A stretch of 17,698 nt of DNA from an uncultured Collinsella sp. (GCA_900547345.1 URGG01000033.1:1-17698); one strand, 5' to 3'; counted from the first letter of the stretch, positions 6,947 to 14,176 are shown. The notes: generated by a model from the sequence alone, not told the origin. Numbers and translations are program-made.

Positions 6947-7860
6947 ATGCAGATCAACAAGGTCGCCTTTATCGGCAAGGGCGGCGTCGGCCTGCTCTAC
7001 GGCAGCATGATCGCCCGGGCGCTCGGCAACGACGCCGTCGAATACGTCATGGATGATGCCCGTTTTGAGCGTCATGCGAACGACGCGCTCACCGTCAACG
7101 GCAAGCCCTGCGATCTCACGTCCGTCCGTGCCAGCGAGGCGACGCCCGCCGATCTGGTCATCCTGACAGTCAAGACCACCGGTCTCGACCAAGCACTCAA
7201 GACTATGGAGCGCGTCGTGGGACCCAACACGCTCATCGCCTCGCTATGCAACGGCATTACGAGCGAGCAAAAGATTGCCGAACGCTTTGGCTGGGAGCAT
7301 ACCGTTCTTGGTATCTGCCAGGGCATGGACGCCGTGTTCCTCAACGGCGCGCTCACCTTTACCAATGCGGGCGAGATCCGCTTTGGCGCGGCGGCCGGCA
7401 CGGACCCCGCGACCGTCGCCGCTATCGACGGGCTCTACACGCGCTGCGGCATCGCCCATACCGTCGAGCGCGATTTGCGCACCGCATGTGGGCCAAACTC
7501 ATGCTCAACGACGGCATCAACCAGACCTGCATGGCCTACGGCGGGACCTACGGAAGCGCCACGGAGCCGGGCTCCGAGCAGCGCCGCTGTTTTGTCTCCG
7601 CCATGCGCGAGACGCTTGCGGTTGCCAACGCCGAGGGCGTTGAGCTGACCGAAGCAGACCTGACGCAAATGGTGCACCTCATCGAGGGAATCGACCCCGC
7701 CGGTATGCCCTCAATGGCTCAGGACCGCATCGCGCAGCGCAAAACAGAGGTCGAGGAGTTCGCGGGCACCGTCCGCCGCCTCGCGGCCAAGCACGATATC
7801 CAGGTTCCGCAGAACGAATGGCTCTATCAGCGCATTCGCGATATCGAGGCAAGCTGGTAA
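6947..7860 (+). pseudogene. Ketopantoate-reductase-family (PanE/ApbA) gene with a frameshift
   Basis: Intact members reduce 2-dehydropantoate or similar 2-keto acids with NADPH. The N-terminal half shows the nucleotide-binding GKGGVGLLYG near residue 10 and the family pattern LTVKTTGLDQAL...LCNGI. The frame then changes: up to about 7480 the protein reads ...HTVERDLR, and from 7485 the match continues in another frame as MWAKLMLNDGINQ and runs to the TAA at 7858-7860. Restoring one C after 7480 would give DLRHRMWAKLMLN, exactly what the family shows. So one base was lost, by true mutation or sequencing error. The ATG at 6947 is preferred over 6938 because GGGGAG is 9 bases away from it but touches the earlier ATG. 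The repaired product would be about 304 residues. Confidence 0.85.
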
Positions 7861-7897
7861 CGCCAACGCGCCGCATTCAACAGCCTTAACAGCAAAA

Positions 7898-7935
7898 CCG
7901 CCGCAAGGAGCACTCCCCTTACGGCGGCTTTCATC
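7898..7935 (+). terminator. Terminator after the ketopantoate-reductase-like gene
   Basis: CCGCCG-C-AAGG and CCTT-A-CGGCGG (7898-7908 and 7917-7927) pair around a short loop, followed by CTTTCATCTT. The minus strand has TTTT on its own 3' side, so it may work in both directions. Confidence 0.6.
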
Positions 7936-7968
7936 TTCGTCTATGACCGGCGGTCAATCTCACAACAG

Positions 7969-8175
7969 CTAGCGTTGCGACTCCGGAACCTCGTCCTCAT
8001 CGTCGCGACAAAGGACAACACCGGCGCTTCCCAGCAGCGTGGCCGCGATCAGCACGCCGACCACGATAGGAGCAGCCCCGCATGTCCCCTGCATGCCCGC
8101 GACGAGCGCGGCCGTGGGACCAAGGCAGCCAAGCATCAACGCGACGGCGGCAACGGTAATATCTCGAGCATTCAC
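7969..8175 (-). CDS. Small hypothetical membrane protein
   Basis: The 68-residue product has two hydrophobic stretches, roughly residues 8-26 and 36-55, separated by a short Gly/Cys-containing loop, and an acidic hydrophilic tail (DDEDEVPESQ). This predicts a two-helix membrane hairpin. The start is a GTG at 8175 with GGAGG about 10 bases upstream. No family is recognised. It stands alone: a terminator-like hairpin lies beyond its 3' end and a 186-base gap separates it from the next minus-strand gene. The hydrophobicity pattern and ribosome site argue for a real gene, but the length leaves doubt. Confidence 0.6.
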   Translation of the reverse strand: MNARDITVAAVALMLGCLGPTAALVAGMQGTCGAAPIVVGVLIAATLLGSAGVVLCRDDEDEVPESQR

Positions 8176-8291
8176 AAGACCACTTCCTCCAAGAGAAAGA
8201 CCTTATTTCTCAAGAACCAGTGTGCTCCGCATCCATTCGCCCAGCGTACCGCCACGGTAAGGGCTCTGTTAACTCAAACGCATACATAGAA

Positions 8292-8337
8292 CGGACGTCC
8301 TTACGTTGCCCTAAAGCTCGGTAAAGACGCCCGTCCG
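8292..8337 (-). terminator. Possible terminator after the secreted-protein gene
   Basis: Arms 8292-8304 and 8321-8337 pair as CGGAC/GTCCG and GTCCTTAC/GTAAAGAC with a 4-base bulge and one G-T pair. No strong T-run follows. The remainder of the 8176-8361 gap shows nothing clear. Confidence 0.35.
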
Positions 8338-8361
8338 CCAAATATCCGTGATGCAGAAAAA

Positions 8362-9138
8362 TTACCAACCGGTGTAGTAGTCGGTGGTTCCGGCAGCGCA
8401 GCCGGAGTCATAGACCTTGCAATCACCCTTGGAGCCCGTAAAGGTCGAGCCCTGGGCCATATCGCCCGCGGCAACAACGTAATAGCCGTCGGAATCGCGC
8501 CAAAAGCCCTCAGAATCCTGAGTCCATTCGCCCGTGCGATAGTGATAAAGCACATTGCTGCTGTAATAGGTCTCGCGGCGCCCGTTGTAGTTATTGACAC
8601 CCGCAGAGCGCGTCAGGCCCGATCCGTTCGCGCAGGACGCGGCAGACGCGTAGGACGAAGTGTAACCGGCGTTGTAGTACGAAGCCTGGGCGGCCTCGGC
8701 AGCCTCCGCCTCGGCGGCAGCAGCCTCGAGCGCTTCGCGCTTGGCATCCTCAAGCGCAGTGCGCAGCTCATCGAGCTCGGTCGACTTCGCATCGACCTCC
8801 CCCATCGTCAACAGGCTGCCCGCGCCATCGATACAGCCCTGCAGCACAGCGCGCTCGTCATCGGTGGCATAGTCACCGTACATGTTCATGATGATCTGAG
8901 CGCGCATCTCCAGGGAATCGCGCTTGGCCTCCATCGAGGCGTTCCACTCCTGCATGGAACCATAACCATCGCCGCGATAGTCAACGGGCTGCACCAGCGT
9001 CGTCTCGGACGGCGTAGATCCAACCGTATCGGACAGTGTTGCGGCGTGGGCATCAGTTGCACCGGCGCCCGCCAAAAGTGCCACGGTCAGAGCGGCGGAA
9101 AGGGCGGCGGCTTTCGGTTTTCGTGAATCAATCCTCAT
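8362..9138 (-). CDS. Secreted protein with coiled-coil region and 3D/double-psi-barrel-like C-terminus
   Basis: The start is the ATG at 9138 (258 residues), with GGAGG 11 bases upstream; the frame is open further up but runs into a terminator. Residues 1-32 are a signal peptide ending in AHA-A. Residues about 60-160 are helical and end in an Ala/Glu-rich stretch suggestive of a coiled coil. The last 75 residues carry GRRETYYSS, DGYYVVAAGDMAQGSTF and VYDSGCAAGTTDYYTGW. The DSG..AG..D.Y spacing resembles the 3D domain and related double-psi barrels found in cell-wall lytic proteins. A wall-associated role is therefore plausible, but no catalytic residues can be assigned with confidence. It is monocistronic. 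Confidence 0.75.
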   Translation of the reverse strand: MRIDSRKPKAAALSAALTVALLAGAGATDAHAATLSDTVGSTPSETTLVQPVDYRGDGYGSMQEWNASMEAKRDSLEMRAQIIMNMYGDYATDDERAVLQGCIDGAGSLLTMGEVDAKSTELDELRTALEDAKREALEAAAAEAEAAEAAQASYYNAGYTSSYASAASCANGSGLTRSAGVNNYNGRRETYYSSNVLYHYRTGEWTQDSEGFWRDSDGYYVVAAGDMAQGSTFTGSKGDCKVYDSGCAAGTTDYYTGW

Positions 9139-9203
9139 GTAGCTGGAAACCTCCGTAGTGCGTTTTTGCTGCGTTTGAGCTGCGTGTGATTCGATCGCGC
9201 TGC

Positions 9204-9209
9204 ATAGTA
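9204..9209 (-). promoter_or_regulatory. Possible -10 element (TACTAT) of the secreted-protein gene
   Basis: TACTAT on the minus strand lies 65 bases before the ATG at 9138. It is identical to the -10 of the sulfhydrylase promoter, but no good -35 is seen at the right distance. Confidence 0.3.
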
Positions 9210-9263
9210 CCCCGAGCAAATCGCGACCTGCGGTTTTACTTAAAAGGCGCACGTCAATTGCGT

Positions 9264-9292
9264 AAAACTCACATCCTCTTAACAGGAGTTTT
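9264..9292. repeat. Intergenic inverted repeat
   Basis: AAAACTC (9264-9270) and GAGTTTT (9286-9292) are perfect inverted repeats with an inner CCT/AGG pair. Part of the 312-base gap 9139-9450, which otherwise holds a promoter candidate and the nested terminator structure. Confidence 0.45.
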
Positions 9293-9348
9293 CCACATCT
9301 CGATTGCATAAAGCATGCCAAAAACCCTGTTTTTGCACCCGCTCTATG

Positions 9349-9390
9349 CAAAAAAGGCGCCTGTGCAACCATTGTTCGCACAGGCGCCTT
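9349..9390 (-). terminator. Strong rho-independent terminator of the sulfhydrylase gene
   Basis: A perfect 13-base stem (9354-9366 with 9378-9390) with an 11-base loop is followed on the minus strand by a TTTTTT run. It lies about 60 bases after the stop codon. Confidence 0.9.
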
Positions 9391-9450
9391 GAGCAGGCAT
9401 TTTATGCAGTTATACCTATCGAGTCGCAAGGGGTCCTTGCACAAGTCGCC

Positions 9451-10761
9451 TTACTCGTCCAGCGCGGCGAAGGCCTGCTTCAGATCCCAAATGATATCCT
9501 CGGCGTTCTCGGTACCGATGGAAAGACGGATCGTGGAGGGCGTGATGTTCTGCTCGGCGAGCTCCTCGGCAGAGAGCTGGGAGTGCGTAGTGGTAGCCGG
9601 GTGCACGACGAGCGACTTGACGTCGGCCACGTTGGCGAGCAGCGAGAAGACCTGCAGATGGTCGATGAACTTCCAAGCTGCCTCCTGGCCACCCTTAATC
9701 TCAAAGGTAAAGATCGAGGCGCCGCCACGGGGGAAGTACTTCTGATAGAGCTCGTGATCGGGGTGCTCAGACAGGCTCGGGTGGTTCACCTTGGCGACAT
9801 GGCTATCACCAGCCAGGAACTCAACGACCTTCTTGGTGTTCTCGACATGACGGTCAACGCGCAGCGACAGAGTCTCGGTGCCCTGGAGCAGGACCCAGGC
9901 GTTGAACGGGCTGATGCAGGCGCCCTCGTCACGCAGCAGGATGGCGCGGACATAGGTTGCGAAGGCGGCGGGACCGGCAGCCTCGGCAAACGAGACGCCA
10001 TGGTAGGAGGGGTTGGGCTCGGCGATCTGCGCATACTTGCCGCTCGCCTTCCAATCGAAGTTACCGCCGTCGACGATCACACCGCCCAGCGAGGTGCCGT
10101 GGCCGCCGATGAACTTGGTTGCGGAGTGGACGACGATGTTGGCACCATGCTCCAGCGGACGGAACAGATACGGGGTGCCGAAGGTGTTGTCGACGACAAC
10201 CGGCAGACCGTGCTTCTTGGCGATCTCGGAGATGGCGTCGATATTGGGGATGTCAGAATTGGGGTTGCCGAGCGTCTCGAGGTAGATGACCGTGGTGTTG
10301 TCCTTGATGGCGCCCTCGACCTCGTCCAAGTTGTGGGCATCGACGAAGGTGGTCTCGACGCCAAACTGGGAGAGCGTGTGCTCCAGCAGGTTGTAGGAAC
10401 CGCCGTAGATGGTCTTCTGAGCCACCACGTGGTCACCGGCCTGGGCAAGAGCCTGCAGGGTATAGGTGATGGCAGCAGCACCGGAGGCAACGGCAAGACC
10501 TGCCACACCACCCTCGAGTGCGGCGATACGGTCCTCGAAGACGCCCTGGGTGGAGTTGGTCAGACGGCCGTAGATGTTACCGGCGTCGGCAAGACCAAAG
10601 CGGTCGGCGGCGTGCTGGGAGTTGCGGAACACATAGCTCGTGGTCTGGTAGATAGGCACGGCGCGGGAGTCGGATGCGGGATCGGCGCTCTCCTGGCCAA
10701 CGTGAAGCTGCAGGGTATCGAAACCAAAGGTGTGCTCGGGGTTGTTGATGAACTGGCTCAT
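9451..10761 (-). CDS. metY: O-acetylhomoserine aminocarboxypropyltransferase (O-acetylhomoserine sulfhydrylase)
   Basis: This PLP enzyme of the Cys/Met metabolism family makes homocysteine from O-acetylhomoserine and sulfide (or methionine from methanethiol). The 436 residues start with the typical FGFDTLQLHVGQ and YQTTSYVF, and include SGAAAITY, the PLP-ring Asp191 in VVVDNTFGTP and the Schiff-base Lys216 in HSATKFIGGHG. The length fits the sulfhydrylase subgroup (about 430) rather than the shorter cystathionine synthases (about 380-390). AAGGAG lies 6 bases before the ATG. It is divergent from a LysR gene, has a 178-base leader with an upstream ORF, and ends at a strong terminator, so it is a single-gene unit. 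Confidence 0.95.
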   Translation of the reverse strand: MSQFINNPEHTFGFDTLQLHVGQESADPASDSRAVPIYQTTSYVFRNSQHAADRFGLADAGNIYGRLTNSTQGVFEDRIAALEGGVAGLAVASGAAAITYTLQALAQAGDHVVAQKTIYGGSYNLLEHTLSQFGVETTFVDAHNLDEVEGAIKDNTTVIYLETLGNPNSDIPNIDAISEIAKKHGLPVVVDNTFGTPYLFRPLEHGANIVVHSATKFIGGHGTSLGGVIVDGGNFDWKASGKYAQIAEPNPSYHGVSFAEAAGPAAFATYVRAILLRDEGACISPFNAWVLLQGTETLSLRVDRHVENTKKVVEFLAGDSHVAKVNHPSLSEHPDHELYQKYFPRGGASIFTFEIKGGQEAAWKFIDHLQVFSLLANVADVKSLVVHPATTTHSQLSAEELAEQNITPSTIRLSIGTENAEDIIWDLKQAFAALDE

Positions 10762-10816
10762 GATGATCTCCTTGATCGAACAAAAGTAAATTAATTAGAG
10801 AGAAGTAAGTCGCTGT

Positions 10817-10848
10817 CTCCTGATCACGCCGACGGGCGCAAACAGGAG
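10817..10848 (-). promoter_or_regulatory. Leader hairpin overlapping the upstream ORF
   Basis: CTCCTG/CAGGAG (10817-10822 with 10843-10848) enclose an inner CGCC/GGCG stem. The CTCCT strand of the upstream ORF could instead pair with the AAGGAG ribosome site of the sulfhydrylase gene (10768-10773), giving two alternative folds. Confidence 0.45.
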
Positions 10849-10877
10849 CCCGGCATTCGTCTTGGTAAGCAATTCAT
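10824..10877 (-). CDS. Possible 17-codon leader ORF upstream of the sulfhydrylase gene
   Basis: The ORF would encode MNCLPRRMPGSCLRPSA. A near-perfect ribosome site, AAAGGAGG (10885-10892), lies 7 bases before its ATG, better than that of many true genes here. It lies inside the 5' leader, since the promoter is at 10946-10974. Two of 17 codons are Cys (positions 3 and 12), fitting a sensor of cysteine-tRNA charging upstream of a sulfur-assimilation gene. Its last third overlaps one side of a hairpin at 10817-10848, so ribosome position could change RNA folding. No family is recognised; regulation is inference. Confidence 0.5.
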   Translation of the reverse strand: MNCLPRRMPGSCLRPSA

Positions 10878-10945
10878 ATGCGGGCCTCCTTTCGCATCCC
10901 GGTTCCGTGGTCGGTTTAATTACCTACCGCCTTTGTGTGTTTTGA

Positions 10946-10974
10946 ATAGTACGAGCATTGTTTCGCTCGGTCAA
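10946..10974 (-). promoter_or_regulatory. Sigma-A promoter of the sulfhydrylase gene
   Basis: On the minus strand TTGACC (10969-10974), a 17-base spacer and TACTAT (10946-10951) form the best promoter in the window. Transcription would start near 10939. Confidence 0.75.
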
Positions 10975-10975
10975 T
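10957..10975. promoter_or_regulatory. Putative LysR-type operator ATTG-N11-CAAT
   Basis: A perfect ATTG-N11-CAAT dyad, the T-N11-A pattern bound by LysR regulators, overlaps the -35 region of the sulfhydrylase promoter in the divergent region shared with the LysR gene. Confidence 0.6.
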
Positions 10976-10994
10976 CACTTAAAAGCGCTAACCT

Positions 10995-11015
10995 GTTATC
11001 GGTTTTATAGATAAC
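10995..11015. promoter_or_regulatory. Second dyad GTTATC-N9-GATAAC before the LysR gene
   Basis: A perfect 6-base inverted repeat that also contains a T-N11-A pattern, 20 bases before the LysR start. It may be the autoregulatory site of the regulator. Confidence 0.5.
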
Positions 11016-11034
11016 GCTCGAAAGGACGGCGCCG

Positions 11035-11937
11035 ATGACCCTCCAGCAGCTTCGTTTCCTGATCGCCGTAGCAGAGTCCGGCTCAATCAATGCCGCAGCT
11101 CAACGCCTCTATACCGCTCAGTCCAACATCTCAAACGCCGTCAAAAGCCTGGAACAGGAGCTCCACCTGGAGATCTTTACGCGCTCCAGCCGCGGCGTCA
11201 CGCTCACCAACGACGGCACCGAGCTTTTGGGCTATGCGCGCCAGGTCGTAGAGCAGGCCGACATGCTCGAGGCGCGCTACGAGGACGGCGGCACCCCGCA
11301 AGCCCGCCTCGCCATTTCCGCCCAGCACTACGCCTTTTCGGTCGAGGCCTTTGTCAACGTGGTCGAGCGCTGCCGCGACAGCAAGTTCGAGTTCATCATG
11401 CGCGAGACCACCACATCGCAGATCATCGATGACGTCCGCGCATTTCGCAGCGATATCGGCATTCTGTATCTGGATGACTTTAACGCCCGCGTTCTGCAGA
11501 GGGCCTTCGCCGATGCCCGCGCAAGCTTCCATCCCCTCTTCGACGCGACGGTCCACGTCTTCGTTAGCGAGCGCCACCCGCTCGCACGCCGCCCTCAGCT
11601 GTCCCTTGCCGACCTTACACCCTATACGCGCTACAGCTTTGAGCAAGGCACCTCGAACTCCTTCTATTACGCCGAGGAACCTTTTAGCTATATCCCTTGC
11701 GACCGCAACATACGAATCTCGGACCGCGGAACACTTACTAACTTACTTATCACGTCGAACGGTTACACCCTGTCGACCGGTGTCCTCTCCAATGAAATGC
11801 AATGGGGTATGGCATCGATCCCGTTAGCAGACGCCCCAACGATGCACGTAGGCTATATCATGCACGACGAGCGCAAGCCCTCTCCCCTCTTGCAGCAATA
11901 CCTCGACGAGCTCAACCGCATCATCCATGCCAACTAA
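11035..11937 (+). CDS. LysR-family transcriptional regulator
   Basis: The 300-residue protein is a DNA-binding regulator of normal LysR length. Residues 1-60 form the winged helix-turn-helix: MTLQQLRFLIAVAESGSINAAAQ, then LYTAQSNISNAVKSLEQELHLEIFTRSSRGVTLT. The rest is the effector-binding domain, with no clear ligand signature. AAAGGACGG lies a few bases before the ATG. It is divergent from the O-acetylhomoserine sulfhydrylase gene, and dyads of LysR type lie between them, so it probably controls that gene in response to a sulfur metabolite such as O-acetylserine or O-acetylhomoserine. The effector is inferred from context only. Confidence 0.93.
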   Translation: MTLQQLRFLIAVAESGSINAAAQRLYTAQSNISNAVKSLEQELHLEIFTRSSRGVTLTNDGTELLGYARQVVEQADMLEARYEDGGTPQARLAISAQHYAFSVEAFVNVVERCRDSKFEFIMRETTTSQIIDDVRAFRSDIGILYLDDFNARVLQRAFADARASFHPLFDATVHVFVSERHPLARRPQLSLADLTPYTRYSFEQGTSNSFYYAEEPFSYIPCDRNIRISDRGTLTNLLITSNGYTLSTGVLSNEMQWGMASIPLADAPTMHVGYIMHDERKPSPLLQQYLDELNRIIHAN

Positions 11938-11992
11938 CTGTCGGAAGACGGGGTAGAAATCGTAGATTGCTAGCCCCCGGCGGGCATGGCGC

Positions 11993-11998
11993 TACAAT
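11993..11998 (+). promoter_or_regulatory. Possible -10 element (TACAAT) of rnhA
   Basis: GGCGCTACAATGG places TACAAT 38 bases before the GTG start. No good -35 is seen at 16-18 bases. Confidence 0.4.
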
Positions 11999-12036
11999 GG
12001 TCACCCACACGAAACGTACCCAACGAAAGGAAGCCC

Positions 12037-12522
12037 GTGAAGGTCATCATCTATACCGACGGCTCGGCCCGATCAAATCCGGGACGCGGCGGCTACGGCG
12101 CCGTACTCAAATACACCAACCCCGCCGGCAAGACCTTCACCTCCGAGCTTTCACGCGGCTACGCCAAGACCACCAACAACCGCATGGAGCTCATGGCGGT
12201 CATCGTGGCGCTCGAGGCGCTCAACCGCCCCTGCGAGGTCGAGGTCCATTCCGATTCGCAGTACGTCGTCAACGCTTTCAATAAACACTGGATCGACGGC
12301 TGGAAAAAACGCGGCTGGAAGACCGCCAACAAGCAGCCTGTCAAGAACCGCGACTTGTGGGAGCGCCTGCTCACCGCAAAGAGCAAGCACAAAGTGGAGT
12401 TCATCTGGGTTAAGGGCCACGCCGGCCATGAGCTCAACGAGCGCTGCGACGAGCTTGCCACCACGGCGGCCGACGGCAGCAACCTCGATATCGACACCGG
12501 CTTTAACGAGAGCGACCTGTAA
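12037..12522 (+). CDS. rnhA: Ribonuclease HI
   Basis: The enzyme cuts the RNA strand of RNA-DNA hybrids and acts in the cytoplasm in replication and R-loop removal. The start is the GTG at 12037 (161 residues) after AAAGGA; it gives VKVIIYTDGSARSNPG, exactly how the family begins. The four metal-binding acids are present: Asp8 (TDGS), Glu51 (NNRMEL), Asp73 (HSDSQY) and Asp138 (ERCDELA), as is the catalytic-loop His128 (KGHAGH). The basic handle WKKRGWKTANKQPVKN is of the E. coli type. The upstream in-frame ATG at 11986 would add residues before the conserved start and lies ahead of the promoter motif. Confidence 0.96.
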   Translation: MKVIIYTDGSARSNPGRGGYGAVLKYTNPAGKTFTSELSRGYAKTTNNRMELMAVIVALEALNRPCEVEVHSDSQYVVNAFNKHWIDGWKKRGWKTANKQPVKNRDLWERLLTAKSKHKVEFIWVKGHAGHELNERCDELATTAADGSNLDIDTGFNESDL

Positions 12523-12556
12523 TAGCGTTTTCGCGCAGCTTTATATCCCCACGCGC

Positions 12557-12562
12557 TACACT
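12557..12562 (+). promoter_or_regulatory. Possible -10 element (TACACT) of the second oxidoreductase gene
   Basis: CGCGCTACACTC lies 33 bases before the ATG, with the same GCGC context as the rnhA element. No clear -35. Confidence 0.35.
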
Positions 12563-12595
12563 CATCCTGTAGACCAAACAATGCAAGGGGGACGT

Positions 12596-13702
12596 ATGCT
12601 GCGCATCGCGACCATCGGCACATCCATGATCACCGACGACTTTATCCAAGTCGTCAACGCCAACGACCAAGCCGCGTTTGTGGGCACGCTTTCGCGCGAC
12701 GCCAATCGCGGTACTGCCTTTACCGCCGAACACGGCGGCGAGCGTAACTTCACCGCACTTGACGAGCTTGCGGCAGCCGTCGACGTCGACGCCGTCTATA
12801 TCGGCAGCCCTAACGCACTTCACTACGAGCAGGCCCTTGCCTGTATCGCCGGTGGCAAGCACGTCATCGTCGAGAAACCCTTCTGCGCCACCGAAGCGCA
12901 GGCGCTGGAAGTCTTCCGCGCTGCCGAGGCAGCAGGTGTCGTGGCCCTCGAGGCCATGCGTCCCCTCCACGATCCCGCCTTCCACGCCATCGAGGACGCC
13001 CTGGGCGAGATCGCCCCCATCCGCCGCGCCTCATTGCGCTTTGGCAAGTATTCCTCGCGCTACAACGAGATTCTCGCGGGACGCGCCACCAATATCTTCG
13101 ACTGCAATATGGCATCGGGTTCCCTCATGGACATTGGCGTCTACGCCGTCGAGCCCATGGTCGAGATTTTCGGCATGCCTTCCGGCCTTACGAGCATGAC
13201 TACTCTGCTCGACCCCACCACGCGACAGCTCACGCACGGCCCCATCGACGGCTGCGGTTCCATCCTCGCCAGCTATGGCGGAGGCCGCATCTCCGTCGAG
13301 CTCGCGCACTCCAAAATTACGAATGACCTGCTGCCCTCGCAGATCGAAGGCGAGCACGGCACTATCCAGATCGACCATCTGTCCACGCCCCGCAACGTCC
13401 GCATCGACTATCGCGGCGAAGTCGTACGCGGCTCGGCGACCGAGGCACCGCGCGAACAGGGCGACAACGGCCGCGTGCTCGACCTGCCCAAATCGAGCAA
13501 CACTATGGAATACGAACTCGCAGACTTTATCACCGCCATTGGCGGCATCGATAACGTCAAGGAAGAGATTTGGGAGACCCCGGCGGGACGTCACGAGCTT
13601 GGCCACTACCGCGATGTCACGCTCGTCTCACTGCGCATCATGGATGCCGTGCGCCAGCAGGCCGGCATTACCTTCCCGGCCGACGCAGGCAAGCAGGCAT
13701 AG
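12596..13702 (+). CDS. Gfo/Idh/MocA-family oxidoreductase
   Basis: This is a predicted cytoplasmic NAD(P)-dependent dehydrogenase of 368 residues. The ATG at 12596 is preceded by AAGGGGG; an ATG 15 bases earlier lacks a site. The N-terminal MLRIATIGTSMITDDF is the dinucleotide-binding turn, in which the usual second Gly is replaced (GTSMI). Then come VYIGSPNALHYEQA and the EKP motif in HVIVEKPFCATEAQA, followed by MASGSLMDIGVYAVEP, a family landmark before the C-terminal sheet. It belongs to the same broad family as the gene at 4319 but is clearly different in sequence. The downstream acylphosphatase gene starts 2 bases after its stop, so they form an operon. Substrate unknown. Confidence 0.92.
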   Translation: MLRIATIGTSMITDDFIQVVNANDQAAFVGTLSRDANRGTAFTAEHGGERNFTALDELAAAVDVDAVYIGSPNALHYEQALACIAGGKHVIVEKPFCATEAQALEVFRAAEAAGVVALEAMRPLHDPAFHAIEDALGEIAPIRRASLRFGKYSSRYNEILAGRATNIFDCNMASGSLMDIGVYAVEPMVEIFGMPSGLTSMTTLLDPTTRQLTHGPIDGCGSILASYGGGRISVELAHSKITNDLLPSQIEGEHGTIQIDHLSTPRNVRIDYRGEVVRGSATEAPREQGDNGRVLDLPKSSNTMEYELADFITAIGGIDNVKEEIWETPAGRHELGHYRDVTLVSLRIMDAVRQQAGITFPADAGKQA

Positions 13703-13704
13703 CG

Positions 13705-14115
13705 ATGGGCCTCTTCGATACGTTCTTCTCCAGCGTCACCGGCGGCAGTCGAGAGCCTCAAAAACCATCAAACGTCGAGCTCGAGCTGCGCCGCAGGCTT
13801 ACCGTACTCGCAAGCGACGAGGCCACTCAAGACACTCCCCTGCGCTATTTCCTGCGCTGGGCGGGGCAAGTCCAAGGCGTTGGTTTTCGCTTTACCAACA
13901 CCAACCTCGCACAGGCACGCGCACTCACCGGCTGGGTGCGTAACATGGAAGACGGCTCAGTCGAGATGGAGATACAGGGAGCTCCGGCAAACGTCCTATC
14001 TCATCTCGAGGCGCTTCATGCCTCCTACGAGCGCATGGGAACGCGTTTTCGCCTCGTAGACGCCCAGGCCCGAGCCCCACTTGCCAATGAAGACGGTTTC
14101 AGTCCTCATTATTAG
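13705..14115 (+). CDS. Acylphosphatase with N-terminal extension
   Basis: Acylphosphatases hydrolyse acyl phosphates such as acetyl phosphate or carbamoyl phosphate. The domain occupies residues about 48-136: GQVQGVGFRF with the phosphate-binding Arg62 and GWVRNMEDGSVE with catalytic Asn80. The 18-residue spacing equals that of Arg23-Asn41 in the standard enzyme. The family is normally about 90 residues; here 45 additional N-terminal residues, charged and Leu/Arg-rich, precede it. I chose the ATG at 13705 because it begins 2 bases after the preceding stop and suggests translational coupling, although the ribosome site is weak. A second in-frame start closer to the domain is not obvious. Confidence 0.92.
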   Translation: MGLFDTFFSSVTGGSREPQKPSNVELELRRRLTVLASDEATQDTPLRYFLRWAGQVQGVGFRFTNTNLAQARALTGWVRNMEDGSVEMEIQGAPANVLSHLEALHASYERMGTRFRLVDAQARAPLANEDGFSPHY

Positions 14116-14131
14116 TATTGTGTGCTAAATA
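14110..14131 (+). promoter_or_regulatory. Possible operator of the PerR-type gene
   Basis: TATTAG and CTAAATA form an imperfect inverted repeat just before a TATCAT -10-like hexamer (14135-14140), which is 36 bases from the ATG. It does not match the textbook PerR box, so autoregulation is only a guess. Confidence 0.3.
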
Positions 14132-14176
14132 CGGTATCATTTACCTACGACCGTTAATAGAAAAGAGGCGAGGCGC

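Noticed and set aside
7246..7860. Separate gene starting at 7246
   Set aside because: Its first 80 residues are an out-of-frame reading of the ketopantoate-reductase-like gene; only the part after about 7485 is genuine and belongs to the frameshifted gene.
9304..10794. 496-codon open frame on the plus strand over the sulfhydrylase gene
   Set aside because: It mirrors a well-conserved PLP enzyme, begins within the terminator region and shows no family motif or ribosome site.
10762..10945. SAM or other known riboswitch in the sulfhydrylase leader
   Set aside because: No S-box, SAM-II or SAM-IV consensus blocks could be recognised by eye; a covariance search would be needed to exclude it fully.
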